From Bacteroides caecigallinarum (GTDB lineage: Bacteria > Bacteroidota > Bacteroidia > Bacteroidales > Bacteroidaceae), in contig NZ_JACJLE010000024.1 in assembly GCF_016901995.1 (NCBI RefSeq), positions 1 to 54,116 on the forward strand: a stretch of DNA of 54,116 nucleotides, read 5' to 3'. How positions within the stretch are numbered: the stretch's first letter is position 1; each line of letters begins with the position of its first letter. Below the pieces are notes generated by a model. It had not been told where the DNA came from. It saw only the letters and a program-made list of their open reading frames with translations, and did not search any database. Of the stretch, positions 9,269-17,401 are shown piece after piece. The position numbers and the translations under genes are program-made.

Positions 9269-10816
9269 ATGATAACTAAAATATATAAGTCGTTTATATT
9301 TTCGGTGGCAATGTTGGGATTGTCATCGTGTGTGAACAACTGGCTGAATCAGGCACCGTCGAATGGTATTCCTACAAGTCAGGCTATAACTAACTATAAT
9401 GATGCTAGAACGGCTATGTACGGTATGTATGACGGATTACAGGGTAATTCTACATATCGTGAATATTATGCGGCCAGAATGTTTTACTATGGCGATGTGC
9501 GTGCTGATGATATGCAGGCCAGAGATCAGGGTATGCGTACTTCTTCGTGTTATGAGATGAGATATACTGTGGATGATGCTCCGGCTATATGGAATGTGCC
9601 GTATAATGTGATACGTCGTGCCAACAGAATTATTGAGGCTGTTGATAACAAAAAAATACTGGATGCGGAGAAATATCAGAAGGAAGTAAACGATATTTAT
9701 GCTCAGGCTAAGGTTGTCCGTGCTTTGGTGCATTTCGATTTGGTGAGGATTTATGGAAATCCTTATACAAGTGACAAGGGAGCTTCTCTTGGTGTTCCTT
9801 TTGTTGACACTGCTTTGGGAACAGACTCGCAGTTGGGCAGAGAAACTGTTGCAAGTGTTTATGAGAAGGTTATCAAGGATTTGACTGAGGCGGTTAATTC
9901 CGGAGCTTTATATAAATCGGAAAAGGTAGGAGAGAAGCAGGGATTTATTGACCAGTGGGCTGCCGAGGCTTTGCTTACACGTGTCTATCTGTATAAGGGA
10001 GAAAATGAACTGGCATTATCTACTGCACAGAATATAATCGAACATTCTCCATATAAGCTATGGGAAGCTGATGAGTATGCTGAGGCATGGGATAAAATGA
10101 GTGCAAAACATACCAAGGAGATGATGTTCGAACTTATAAATAACGGTACTGACGATTGGGCAGACCGTGAAGGTATAGGTTATCTGTATAATGAGGACGG
10201 ATATGCGGATGCAATTTGTACAAAGTCGTTTGTAGATATGTTGAAGGCTGACAAGAATGATGTCAGAATAAACGTTATATTGCCGGTTCAGAATAAAATG
10301 GATGATAAGGGTAGTCCTACAGACCTTTATAAGAAATATGGTGATGAGCCTGTTTTCATAAACAAATTTCCAAAGGGACAGCAGGGTGATCCTCGTTTGC
10401 AGAATTTGCCGATATTAAGACTTTCGGAGGTGTATCTGAATGCTGCTGAAGCTGCCGTGAAAATTGGTGGCGGAAATGTGGACTATGCTGTCAAGTATCT
10501 GAATGATCTAATCAAGGCCCGTTCGGTAGATGTAAATTCGGCAAATGTGGTTGATGCCGGTAGTATCACTTTGGAGAGGGTGTTGACAGAACGTCGTAAG
10601 GAACTGGTTGGCGAAGGACACCGTTTCTTTGATGCTATGCGTAACAATGAAACTATTGTCCGTTACGAAAGCCAAGATAATATAGGATGGCATTATGCTC
10701 TGAATGAAGATTCAAGAAAGTTCGACAGAACATACTTCAGGACGATACTCCCTATTCCTGTAAGTGAAGTTAACGCTAATCCTGTTATCGCAAAACAGCA
10801 GAATCCTGGATATTGA
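9269..10816 (+). CDS. SusD/RagB-family surface glycan-binding lipoprotein
   Basis: 515-residue SusD homologue, partner of the SusC just upstream. It has a signal peptide with lipobox (LGLSSC, Cys about residue 21), the helix region AQAKVVRALVHFDLVRIYGNPYT that matches SusD TPR units, and the C-terminal family block LTERRKELVGEGHRFFDAMRN followed by ILPIPVSEVNANP. It is the last gene of a two-gene operon; a strong hairpin follows 22 bp after the stop codon. Ligand unknown. Confidence 0.96.
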   Translation: MITKIYKSFIFSVAMLGLSSCVNNWLNQAPSNGIPTSQAITNYNDARTAMYGMYDGLQGNSTYREYYAARMFYYGDVRADDMQARDQGMRTSSCYEMRYTVDDAPAIWNVPYNVIRRANRIIEAVDNKKILDAEKYQKEVNDIYAQAKVVRALVHFDLVRIYGNPYTSDKGASLGVPFVDTALGTDSQLGRETVASVYEKVIKDLTEAVNSGALYKSEKVGEKQGFIDQWAAEALLTRVYLYKGENELALSTAQNIIEHSPYKLWEADEYAEAWDKMSAKHTKEMMFELINNGTDDWADREGIGYLYNEDGYADAICTKSFVDMLKADKNDVRINVILPVQNKMDDKGSPTDLYKKYGDEPVFINKFPKGQQGDPRLQNLPILRLSEVYLNAAEAAVKIGGGNVDYAVKYLNDLIKARSVDVNSANVVDAGSITLERVLTERRKELVGEGHRFFDAMRNNETIVRYESQDNIGWHYALNEDSRKFDRTYFRTILPIPVSEVNANPVIAKQQNPGY

Positions 10817-10838
10817 TTCTTTGTGAAATAATGCATGC

Positions 10839-10908
10839 CGGACGCCTGCAGAACACGGTATGAACGAGAAATGAACGTTCGCCGCATGTTCGGCAGGCGT
10901 TCATTTTT
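10839..10908 (+). terminator. Hairpin element, copy B: terminator of the susC2/susD2 operon
   Basis: GACGCCTGCAGAACA near 10841 pairs with TGTTCGGCAGGCGTTC (10887-10902) with few mismatches and is followed by seven T. An inner stem (GAACG with CGTTC) sits in the loop. The whole element is homologous to copy A at 5766-5829. It also lies between two convergent genes (DUF4250 gene on the minus strand ends at 10935). Confidence 0.85.
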
Positions 10909-10934
10909 TTGTTCAAAAAATTCTGGTGAGGAAA

Positions 10935-11117
10935 TTACCAGAATTTGTTCAGCTCTTCGTTGTATTCGAAGCCGGCATCTTTAAGACGTGATATTATTTC
11001 GTCCTTATTAAGACTCAGATCATCACAAAGAGAGTCGAGTGATGGATAAAAGTCTCTGAGTTTCATGTTGATGAGGCTGAAAAGCATCATCGGGTCGTTT
11101 GGAAGTTCCATTGTCAT
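10935..11117 (-). CDS. Small DUF4250-domain protein
   Basis: 60-residue cytoplasmic protein starting MTMELPNDPMMLFSLINMKL and ending in GFEYNEELNKFW. The LPNDPMML start and the LRD...SLDSLCDDL region match the DUF4250 family, whose function is not known. The frame is open upstream to a TTG at 11144, but that codon overlaps the -7 box at 11142-11149. The ATG at 11117 is therefore the better start, with the ATG at 11111 as an alternative. It is transcribed divergently from purB and convergently to susD2. Confidence 0.8.
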   Translation of the reverse strand: MTMELPNDPMMLFSLINMKLRDFYPSLDSLCDDLSLNKDEIISRLKDAGFEYNEELNKFW

Positions 11118-11141
11118 GTTGATTTTATATTTTTCCGGCTG

Positions 11142-11149
11142 CAAAGGTA
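11142..11149 (-). promoter_or_regulatory. -7 box of DUF4250 gene promoter
   Basis: TACCTTTG on the minus strand fits TAnnTTTG and lies 25 bases before the ATG at 11117. It decides the start codon because the longer ORF would begin inside it. Confidence 0.6.
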
Positions 11150-11224
11150 CACTTTATTTCCGTAGTTTTGTGTAATAATTACTAAAGTTTTCATTATTAG
11201 GGTGGTTAAGTCGGGAAAAAGCAT

Positions 11225-11232
11225 TACTTTTG
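11225..11232 (+). promoter_or_regulatory. -7 box of purB promoter
   Basis: TACTTTTG matches TAnnTTTG and lies 42 bases before the purB ATG. A TTA at 11206-11208 is the only partial -33 match. Confidence 0.6.
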
Positions 11233-11274
11233 CGAAGTTTTAATGATCATTAATTTAGAAAAAACTGAAAAACA

Positions 11275-12624
11275 ATGTTGGAGCTTGACTTACTCACTGC
11301 TGTTTCTCCTATTGACGGCAGATATAGGACCAAGGCGGGAGCTTTGGCTGAATATTTTTCTGAGTATGCGCTGATCAAGTATCGTGTGCAGGTGGAAATA
11401 GAGTATTTTATTACTTTGTGTGAACTTCCGTTGCCACAATTGAAGTGTTTCGATCATGCGCGTTTCGAATCATTGCGTAATATTTACCGTAATTTCTCAG
11501 AGGCTGACGCTCAGCGTATCAAAGAAATAGAAAGCGTTACTAACCATGACGTGAAAGCTGTGGAATATTTCATCAAGGAACAGTTCGACAAGCTTGGGGG
11601 ATTGGAAAAATATAAAGAGTTCATCCATTTCGGATTGACTTCGCAGGATATCAATAATACTTCTGTGCCTTTGTCTATAAAAGAGGCTCTGGAGAAGGAA
11701 TATTATCCGCAAATACAGAAACTTATTGACCAGCTTGCCGCATATGCAGAGGAATGGAAGGATATTCCTATGCTTGCAAAGACTCACGGACAGCCTGCTT
11801 CGCCTACAAGATTGGGTAAAGAGATTATGGTGTTTGTGTACAGATTGCGCCGTCAGCTGGATATACTGAAAGCTTGTGCCATTACTGCCAAGTTCGGTGG
11901 GGCTACTGGTAATTATAATGCTCACCATGTGGCATATCCTGAGTTTGACTGGAAAGAATTCGGTAATAAGTTTGTTGCAGAAAAGTTGGGATTGGAACGT
12001 GAGGAATATACTACTCAGATTTCGAACTATGACAATCTGGGGGCAATATTTGATGCGATGAAACGTATCAATACTATTATGATTGATATGAACCGCGACT
12101 TCTGGCAGTATATCTCAATGGAGTATTTCAAGCAGAAAATCAAAGCCGGTGAAGTAGGCTCAAGCGCAATGCCTCATAAGGTTAATCCGATAGACTTTGA
12201 AAATGCTGAAGGTAACCTGGGTATGGCTAATGCTGTTTTCGAACATTTGTCGTCAAAACTTCCTGTTTCAAGATTGCAGCGTGACTTGACAGACTCTACT
12301 GTATTGCGTAATATCGGTGTTCCTTTCGGTCATACTATTATTGCGATACAGAGTTCGCTGAAAGGACTTGGCAAACTGTTATTGAACGAGCATAAAATTT
12401 ATGAGGACTTGGATAACTGCTGGAGTGTGGTTGCTGAGGCTATTCAGACAATTCTTCGCCGTGAGGCTTATCCTAATCCGTATGAGGCGCTGAAGGCTCT
12501 TACACGTACTAACCAGGCTATAAACGAGGCTTCAATAAAGAATTTCATAGAAACATTGGAGGTGAGTGAAGATATAAAGAAGGAACTTCGCGCAATAACT
12601 CCACATAATTATACTGGTATTTAA
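11275..12624 (+). CDS. purB: Adenylosuccinate lyase
   Basis: Catalyses two beta-eliminations of fumarate in purine synthesis, from SAICAR and from adenylosuccinate; cytoplasmic homotetramer. The 449-residue length and the start LLTAVSPIDGRYR are those of the long PurB type. Key motifs visible are TSQDINNT (about residues 122-129), KTHGQPASPT and the fumarase-superfamily signature GSSAMPHKVNPIDFENAEGN at about 295-314, which contains the mobile serine loop. It is the first gene of a probable operon with a pseudouridine synthase and asnS; 73 bp separate it from the next gene, without a visible terminator. Confidence 0.97.
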   Translation: MLELDLLTAVSPIDGRYRTKAGALAEYFSEYALIKYRVQVEIEYFITLCELPLPQLKCFDHARFESLRNIYRNFSEADAQRIKEIESVTNHDVKAVEYFIKEQFDKLGGLEKYKEFIHFGLTSQDINNTSVPLSIKEALEKEYYPQIQKLIDQLAAYAEEWKDIPMLAKTHGQPASPTRLGKEIMVFVYRLRRQLDILKACAITAKFGGATGNYNAHHVAYPEFDWKEFGNKFVAEKLGLEREEYTTQISNYDNLGAIFDAMKRINTIMIDMNRDFWQYISMEYFKQKIKAGEVGSSAMPHKVNPIDFENAEGNLGMANAVFEHLSSKLPVSRLQRDLTDSTVLRNIGVPFGHTIIAIQSSLKGLGKLLLNEHKIYEDLDNCWSVVAEAIQTILRREAYPNPYEALKALTRTNQAINEASIKNFIETLEVSEDIKKELRAITPHNYTGI

Positions 12625-12697
12625 TTTTATATTTGATTTATAGAGACATTTTTGGCCCGAGAGGGTAAGAGTATTAATTTTTTTTGATTTAATTATT

Positions 12698-13984
12698 ATG
12701 ACAGAAAGAGAATTCAGACAAAACGGTGAAAACCAGTCTGGCCGCGATGGTAGAAAATCTTACAACAACAGAGAAGGTTATAACAGAAACAATCGTTATG
12801 AGGGTGGAAATTACGGACGTCGTCCTAACAATGGATTTGAAGGTGGTGAGCAACGTCAGAACCGCTCTTCGTTCAACCCTCGGTTTAACAACAATAATAA
12901 TGGTGCTGACCGTCAGCAGCGTGGAGGTTATGGCAATAACAATTATGGCCGTCAGCAACGTCCTTATGGCAATCGCCCATATGGAAACAATGAAGGAGGG
13001 GAACGTTCTTACGGCGCACCACGTTTTAATAACAACGGCGGTGATCGTCAGCAGCGTCAGTTTACTCCTAGATTCAATAATGATGGGGGTGAACAGCGTT
13101 CGTTCCGTCCTCGTCAGGGACAGCAGGGCGGATATCGCCAGCAGGGTGGCGGATATGGTAACAACCGTCAGGGAGGATTCCGTCAGCGCACAAATGATTA
13201 TAACCCGAATGCTAAATATAGCATGAAGAAGCAGATAGAGTATAAGGATGTGCTTACAGATCCTAATGAACCTATCCGCTTGAACAAGTTCCTGGCTAAT
13301 GCCGGTATATGCTCACGTCGTGAGGCTGATGAGTTTATCACAGCAGGAGTGGTTTCTGTAAATGGTGTAGTGGTGACAGAACTTGGTACTAAAGTGCATC
13401 GTAATGATGAGGTTAAATTCCATGACCAGCCGGTAACCATTGAAAGAAAGGTGTATCTGCTGCTTAACAAACCAAAGGATTGCGTTACTACAGCGGATGA
13501 TCCGCAGGAACGCAAGACTGTGATGGATTATGTGAAGAATGCATGTAAGGAACGTATTTATCCGGTGGGAAGACTTGACCGTAATACAACAGGTGTTCTT
13601 CTGCTTACCAATGATGGCGAGATGGCTTCGAAACTTACTCATCCTAAATATCTGAAGAAGAAAATTTATCATGTGTATTGTGATAAGAATGTTACAAAAG
13701 CCGATCTTGACCAAATTGTACAAGGTATAACTTTGGAAGATGGAGAAATTCATGCTGATGCTGTAAGCTATGCTTCTGATACTGATAAGTCGCAGGTTGG
13801 AATAGAAATCCACTCTGGAAAGAACCGTATCGTACGCCGTATATTCGAACATTTGGGATATAAGGTAATTAAACTTGACAGAGTTTATTTTGCCGGACTT
13901 ACAAAGAAGGGATTGCGTCGCGGTGACTGGAGATTCTTGACAGAAAATGAAGTAAATATGCTCCGTATGGGGTCTTTTGAATAA
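12698..13984 (+). CDS. rRNA pseudouridine synthase (RsuA/RluB family) with long N/G/R-rich N-terminal tail
   Basis: Probably isomerises a uridine in ribosomal RNA to pseudouridine. An S4 RNA-binding domain starts at about residue 193 (IRLNKFLANAGICSRREAD), and the catalytic domain has GRLDRNTTGVLLLTNDG at about 290-306, where the Asp after RL is the catalytic residue of this family. The C-terminal KNRIVRRIFEHLGYKV is also typical. The first ~175 residues are low-complexity, made of NNNG, RQQR and GGYR repeats, and are probably disordered and RNA-binding; enzymes of this family in Proteobacteria lack such a tail. Which rRNA site is modified cannot be told. Thirteen bp separate it from asnS. 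Confidence 0.92.
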   Translation: MTEREFRQNGENQSGRDGRKSYNNREGYNRNNRYEGGNYGRRPNNGFEGGEQRQNRSSFNPRFNNNNNGADRQQRGGYGNNNYGRQQRPYGNRPYGNNEGGERSYGAPRFNNNGGDRQQRQFTPRFNNDGGEQRSFRPRQGQQGGYRQQGGGYGNNRQGGFRQRTNDYNPNAKYSMKKQIEYKDVLTDPNEPIRLNKFLANAGICSRREADEFITAGVVSVNGVVVTELGTKVHRNDEVKFHDQPVTIERKVYLLLNKPKDCVTTADDPQERKTVMDYVKNACKERIYPVGRLDRNTTGVLLLTNDGEMASKLTHPKYLKKKIYHVYCDKNVTKADLDQIVQGITLEDGEIHADAVSYASDTDKSQVGIEIHSGKNRIVRRIFEHLGYKVIKLDRVYFAGLTKKGLRRGDWRFLTENEVNMLRMGSFE

Positions 13985-13997
13985 TATAAATTATTAA

Positions 13998-15404
13998 ATG
14001 ATGGAAATGATTCGTAGAACAAAAATTGTTGACGTGCTGAAATCACGCGAATTTGGCAGTATGGTCAACGTTAAAGGCTGGGTTCGTACCCGCCGCGGTA
14101 GTAAACAGGTAAACTTTATCGCCTTGAATGACGGTTCTACTATAAATAATGTGCAGGTGGTTGTTGATTTGGCTAACTTCGATGAAGAAATGCTCAAACA
14201 GATTACTACAGGTGCATGTATCAGCGTAAACGGTGAATTAGTGGAATCTGTAGGTGCAGGACAGGCTGCTGAAATTCAGGCTCGCGAAATAGAAGTGTTG
14301 GGCGTATGTGACAATACTTATCCTCTTCAGAAGAAAGGACACTCAATGGAGTTCCTTCGTGAGATAGCTCACTTGCGTCCGCGTACAAATACTTTTGGCG
14401 CAGTGTTCCGTATTCGCCACAATATGGCTATCGCTATTCATAAGTTCTTCCATGACCGTGGTTTCTTCTATTTCCATACTCCTATCATTACTGCTTCTGA
14501 CTGTGAGGGTGCGGGACAGATGTTCCAGGTTACTACCATGAATCTGTATGATCTGAAGAAAGATGAAAACGGTTCTATAGTTTATGATAATGACTTCTTC
14601 GGCAAGCAGGCTAGTTTGACTGTGTCTGGTCAGTTGGAAGGTGAATTGGCTGCAACTTCACTTGGCGCAATCTATACTTTCGGTCCTACTTTCCGTGCTG
14701 AGAACTCAAATACTCCTCGTCACTTGGCTGAGTTCTGGATGATTGAACCTGAAGTGGCTTTCAATGACATCAATGATAATATGGACTTGGCTGAAGAGTT
14801 TATCAAGTATTGTGTTCAGTGGGCTTTGGACAACTGCTACGATGATATCAAGTTCCTGAACGATATGTTTGATAAGGGATTGATAGACCGTCTGCAGGGC
14901 GTATTGAAAGATAGCTTTGTACGTCTTCCATATACAGAAGGTATCAAGATTCTTGAAGATGCTGTAGCCAAAGGTCATAAATTTGAATTCCCTGTATTCT
15001 GGGGAGCTGACCTGGCTTCTGAACATGAACGTTATCTGGTGGAAGAACATTTCAACAAACCGGTAATCCTGACAGACTATCCTAAGGAAATCAAGGCATT
15101 CTATATGAAACAGAATGAAGACGGAAAGACTGTACGTGCTATGGATGTGCTCTTCCCTAAGATTGGTGAGATTATTGGTGGATCTGAACGTGAGGCTGAC
15201 TATGACAAGCTGCTTACACGTATTCAGGAACTTGGTATTCCTATGAAGGATATGTGGTGGTATCTTGATACTCGTAAGTATGGAACTTGTCCTCACTCTG
15301 GATTTGGACTTGGTTTCGAACGTTTGCTGTTGTTCGTTACAGGTATGTCGAATATACGTGACGTTATACCTTTCCCTCGTACTCCGAGAAATGCAGAATT
15401 CTAA
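13998..15404 (+). CDS. asnS: Asparaginyl-tRNA synthetase
   Basis: Charges tRNA-Asn with asparagine; class IIb synthetase of 468 residues. An N-terminal OB-fold anticodon-binding domain ([19 protein letters not shown]) leads into the catalytic core with class II motif 2 ([20 protein letters not shown]) and motif 3 ([21 protein letters not shown]). The reading [11 protein letters not shown] agrees with AsnRS. ATG codons at 13998, 14001 and 14007 are all possible starts. It is the last gene of the purB operon and is followed by a terminator. The three tRNA-Asn genes at 31.4-31.7 kb are its substrates. Confidence 0.97.
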   Translation: MMEMIRRTKIVDVLKSREFGSMVNVKGWVRTRRGSKQVNFIALNDGSTINNVQVVVDLANFDEEMLKQITTGACISVNGELVESVGAGQAAEIQAREIEVLGVCDNTYPLQKKGHSMEFLREIAHLRPRTNTFGAVFRIRHNMAIAIHKFFHDRGFFYFHTPIITASDCEGAGQMFQVTTMNLYDLKKDENGSIVYDNDFFGKQASLTVSGQLEGELAATSLGAIYTFGPTFRAENSNTPRHLAEFWMIEPEVAFNDINDNMDLAEEFIKYCVQWALDNCYDDIKFLNDMFDKGLIDRLQGVLKDSFVRLPYTEGIKILEDAVAKGHKFEFPVFWGADLASEHERYLVEEHFNKPVILTDYPKEIKAFYMKQNEDGKTVRAMDVLFPKIGEIIGGSEREADYDKLLTRIQELGIPMKDMWWYLDTRKYGTCPHSGFGLGFERLLLFVTGMSNIRDVIPFPRTPRNAEF

Positions 15405-15427
15405 TATTCGAGAATATAGAAATTATA

Positions 15428-15460
15428 GGCTGTATGGATAATTCCGTACAGCCTTTTTTG
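15428..15460 (+). terminator. Terminator after asnS
   Basis: A 10-bp stem (GGCTGTATGG with CCGTACAGCC) with a short loop is followed by six T. Confidence 0.9.
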
Positions 15461-15532
15461 TAATATGTATTAAGATTAAGGCCTGATAATAAAAAAATGA
15501 TGCTAATCTGTGTATCTAATAATTATTTTTGT

Positions 15533-15540
15533 TATATTTG
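15533..15540 (+). promoter_or_regulatory. -7 box upstream of the small secreted protein gene
   Basis: TATATTTG fits TAnnTTTG, 35 bases before the ATG at 15576. No clear -33 TTG is present. Confidence 0.55.
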
Positions 15541-15575
15541 TAGAAACCTATTAATTAACTTAAATATATAGTGTT

Positions 15576-16061
15576 ATGAAAATGCGCAGTTTCTTATTAT
15601 TGGCATTATTGTTGCTGGTGGCATCGGGTAATGCGTTGGCGCAAAAGGCTGAAAAAGTTCCTGTAAGTCTTAATGGCGTATGGCAGATGTGTTTTTATCG
15701 TTCTAATTCTCCGGATGTAGCCGGTGAGCTTAAAACAAGTAATTCATTTAAAATACTTTCGGACGACGGACGGTTTACTAATATGGTTATGATGCCTCAT
15801 GGAGCTATTATAATAGGTGAAGGGACATATGAGGTGGATTCTGAAAAATCATATACAGAAATTGTTGAAAGAAATCTCCATCTTCCGCAGCTGAACGGAA
15901 AAAAGAATGTGATGGAATACGAAATGAAGGAAAATGGAATAATGGTTGTGAAATATTTTCTGAAAGAGGATATTAACGGAAATATAATAGATTCATGGTG
16001 CTATGAAACCTGGAAAAAGGTTACTATGCCGGAAAAATATCCTGAGAACATTATTAGGTAA
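15576..16061 (+). CDS. Small secreted protein, DUF4488-like
   Basis: 161 residues. A signal peptide (MKMRSFLLLALLLLVASGNALA) is cut before QKAEK, without a lipobox, so the protein is probably periplasmic or secreted. The remainder looks like a lipocalin-like beta fold: SLNGVWQMCFY at the start, ILSDDGRFTNMVM, GEGTYEV and CYETWKKV at the end. This layout resembles Bacteroides proteins of the DUF4488 family, for which no function is established. It has its own promoter and terminator, so it is a single-gene unit. Confidence 0.7.
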   Translation: MKMRSFLLLALLLLVASGNALAQKAEKVPVSLNGVWQMCFYRSNSPDVAGELKTSNSFKILSDDGRFTNMVMMPHGAIIIGEGTYEVDSEKSYTEIVERNLHLPQLNGKKNVMEYEMKENGIMVVKYFLKEDINGNIIDSWCYETWKKVTMPEKYPENIIR

Positions 16062-16092
16062 TCGATAAATATAGTACTAAAATATATAAACG

Positions 16093-16128
16093 GGCTACTG
16101 TCGTTTTATTACGATAGTAGCCTTTTTT
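16093..16128 (+). terminator. Terminator after the small secreted protein gene
   Basis: A 12-bp stem (GGCTACTGTCGT, with one wobble to 16111-16122) is followed by six T. Confidence 0.9.
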
Positions 16129-16170
16129 ACATAGTATCAACTGATTATAATAGAAAAATATGGAAAAACT

Positions 16171-16200
16171 TTGTCTGTTTCAAGAAAAGTTGTACCTTTG
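16171..16200 (+). promoter_or_regulatory. Promoter of rplM-rpsI
   Basis: TTG at 16171-16173 and TACCTTTG at 16193-16200 are separated by 19 bp, an almost ideal Bacteroidetes housekeeping promoter. Transcription should start near 16206. Confidence 0.8.
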
Positions 16201-16206
16201 CAAGCC

Positions 16207-16325
16207 GATTATTATCAAATAGTGATAAATTTAAGATTCTGAGCACTTTATTCTTCTTTGTCCGGGACGGATGGAGTGTGACGGATTCGTTTTTTAGTAG
16301 TTAACATTTTAAAAAAGATTTAAGA
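16207..16325 (+). promoter_or_regulatory. Structured 5' leader of rplM-rpsI, possible ribosomal-protein autoregulation
   Basis: About 120 transcribed bases precede the GTG start. They contain a hairpin TTATCA-AATAG-TGATAA (16212-16228). A GTCCG at 16260-16264 can pair with either of two CGGAT copies (16268-16272 or 16282-16286), followed by six T. L13 operons are autoregulated through leaders in other bacteria; that this leader does the same is inference. Confidence 0.4.
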
Positions 16326-16787
16326 GTGGATACTTTAAGTTACAAGACCATTTCTGCAAACAAGGAAACTGCAACAAAAGAATGGGTTGTAGTTGATGCT
16401 ACCGACCAGGTCGTAGGACGTCTCGGTGCAAAAGTTGCGAAACTGTTGAGAGGAAAGTACAAACCAAACTTTACTCCTCATGTGGACTGCGGTGATAACG
16501 TTATTATCATCAATGCAGACAAAGTTAAGTTTACAGGTAATAAGTGGAATGACAAAGTGTATTTGAGCTACACAGGTTATCCTGGTGGTCAGCGCGAAAT
16601 CACTCCTGCTCGCTTGATGGCTAAACCTAATGGCGCTGAAAAATTAATGAAGAAAGTTGTTAAAGGTATGCTTCCTAAAAACCGTCTGGGAGCTAAGTTA
16701 CTAGGCAACTTGTATGTTTATGAGGGTGCTGAACACAAACACGAAGCTCAGACTCCTAAAGTTATTGATATTAACACACTTAAATAA
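16326..16787 (+). CDS. rplM: 50S ribosomal protein L13 (uL13)
   Basis: Early-assembly protein of the large subunit. The 153 residues include KEWVVVDATDQVVGRLGAKVAKLLRGK, the usual uL13 N-terminal block, plus NVIIINADKVKFTGNKW and GMLPKNRLGAKLLGNLYVYEG. The start is a GTG (MDTLSYKTISA), which agrees with the usual L13 N-terminus in Bacteroidales; no ATG is available nearby. The gene is followed after 6 bp by rpsI, the conserved rplM-rpsI pair. Confidence 0.97.
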   Translation: MDTLSYKTISANKETATKEWVVVDATDQVVGRLGAKVAKLLRGKYKPNFTPHVDCGDNVIIINADKVKFTGNKWNDKVYLSYTGYPGGQREITPARLMAKPNGAEKLMKKVVKGMLPKNRLGAKLLGNLYVYEGAEHKHEAQTPKVIDINTLK

Positions 16788-16793
16788 TAAAGA

Positions 16794-17180
16794 ATGGAAG
16801 TAGTAAATGCATTAGGCAGACGTAAAAGCGCAATTGCTCGCGTTTTCGTTAGCGAAGGTACAGGAAAGATTACTATTAACAAGAGAGACCTTGCAGAGTA
16901 CTTTCCATCAACTATTCTGCAGTATGTAGTTAAACAGCCTCTTAACCTTCTTCAGGTGGCTGAAAAATATGATATTAAAGTAAATTTGTGTGGTGGTGGT
17001 TTTACAGGACAGTCACAGGCTTTGCGTTTGGCTATCGCTCGTGCACTTGTTAAAATCAACGCAGACGACAAGAAGGCTCTTCGTGCAGAAGGCTTCATGA
17101 CTCGTGACTCTCGTTCTGTTGAACGTAAGAAACCAGGACGTCCGAAAGCACGTAGAAGATTCCAGTTCAGTAAACGTTAA
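16794..17180 (+). CDS. rpsI: 30S ribosomal protein S9 (uS9)
   Basis: 128 residues of the small-subunit protein whose C-terminal tail reaches the P-site tRNA. Seen are ALGRRKSAIARVFV at the start, GGGFTGQSQALRLAIARAL in the middle, and the basic C-terminus KKPGRPKARRRFQFSKR, the universal S9 ending. It is co-transcribed with rplM. Confidence 0.97.
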   Translation: MEVVNALGRRKSAIARVFVSEGTGKITINKRDLAEYFPSTILQYVVKQPLNLLQVAEKYDIKVNLCGGGFTGQSQALRLAIARALVKINADDKKALRAEGFMTRDSRSVERKKPGRPKARRRFQFSKR

Positions 17181-17184
17181 GCGA

Positions 17185-17282
17185 TTGAGTTTGTTAGTTT
17201 TTAAGTTTGTAAGTTTGTTGCAAGTAATCGGTTTGCGAAACTTCAGACTAAACTCAAGAACTTAGAAACTCAAAAACTTAAA
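17185..17282 (+). repeat. Imperfect inverted repeat with 8-base periodicity between rpsI and rpsB
   Basis: Left arm 17185-17220 and right arm about 17241-17282 can form a long imperfect hairpin (roughly 80% paired, with a gap). Each arm is a degenerate tandem repeat: units such as TTTTTAAG and TTTGTAAG on the left and AACTTAGA, AACTCAAA, AACTTAAA on the right. It sits just after the S9 stop codon and may be a terminator-attenuator or a transcript stabiliser. Confidence 0.6.
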
Positions 17283-17303
17283 TGTAAAAGCGTTTAGTAT
17301 CTA

Positions 17304-17354
17304 AACTGTCAGGATTTTCCCTACAATTGTTTGCGGAGAAACTACCGGACAGTT
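17304..17354 (+). promoter_or_regulatory. Hairpin in the rpsB leader
   Basis: AACTGTCAGG (17304-17313) pairs with CCGGACAGTT (17345-17354) with one mismatch. Inside it TTTTCC pairs with GGAGAA, giving a two-step hairpin ending 47 bases before the rpsB ATG. S2 leaders that bind S2 are known in other phyla; a similar role here is an inference. Confidence 0.4.
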
Positions 17355-17401
17355 GGTTCAATTTAAACAAAAAAGAAAGTAAACGATTAAAATTAAAAAC
17401 A

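Noticed and set aside
12726..13226. 166-residue plus-strand ORF overlapping the pseudouridine synthase tail
   Set aside because: Arises from the repetitive low-complexity coding region in another frame; Val/Met/Ser-rich with no domain.
14706..15296. 196-residue minus-strand ORF inside asnS
   Set aside because: Antisense to the conserved catalytic core of AsnRS; composition is that of a shadow frame.
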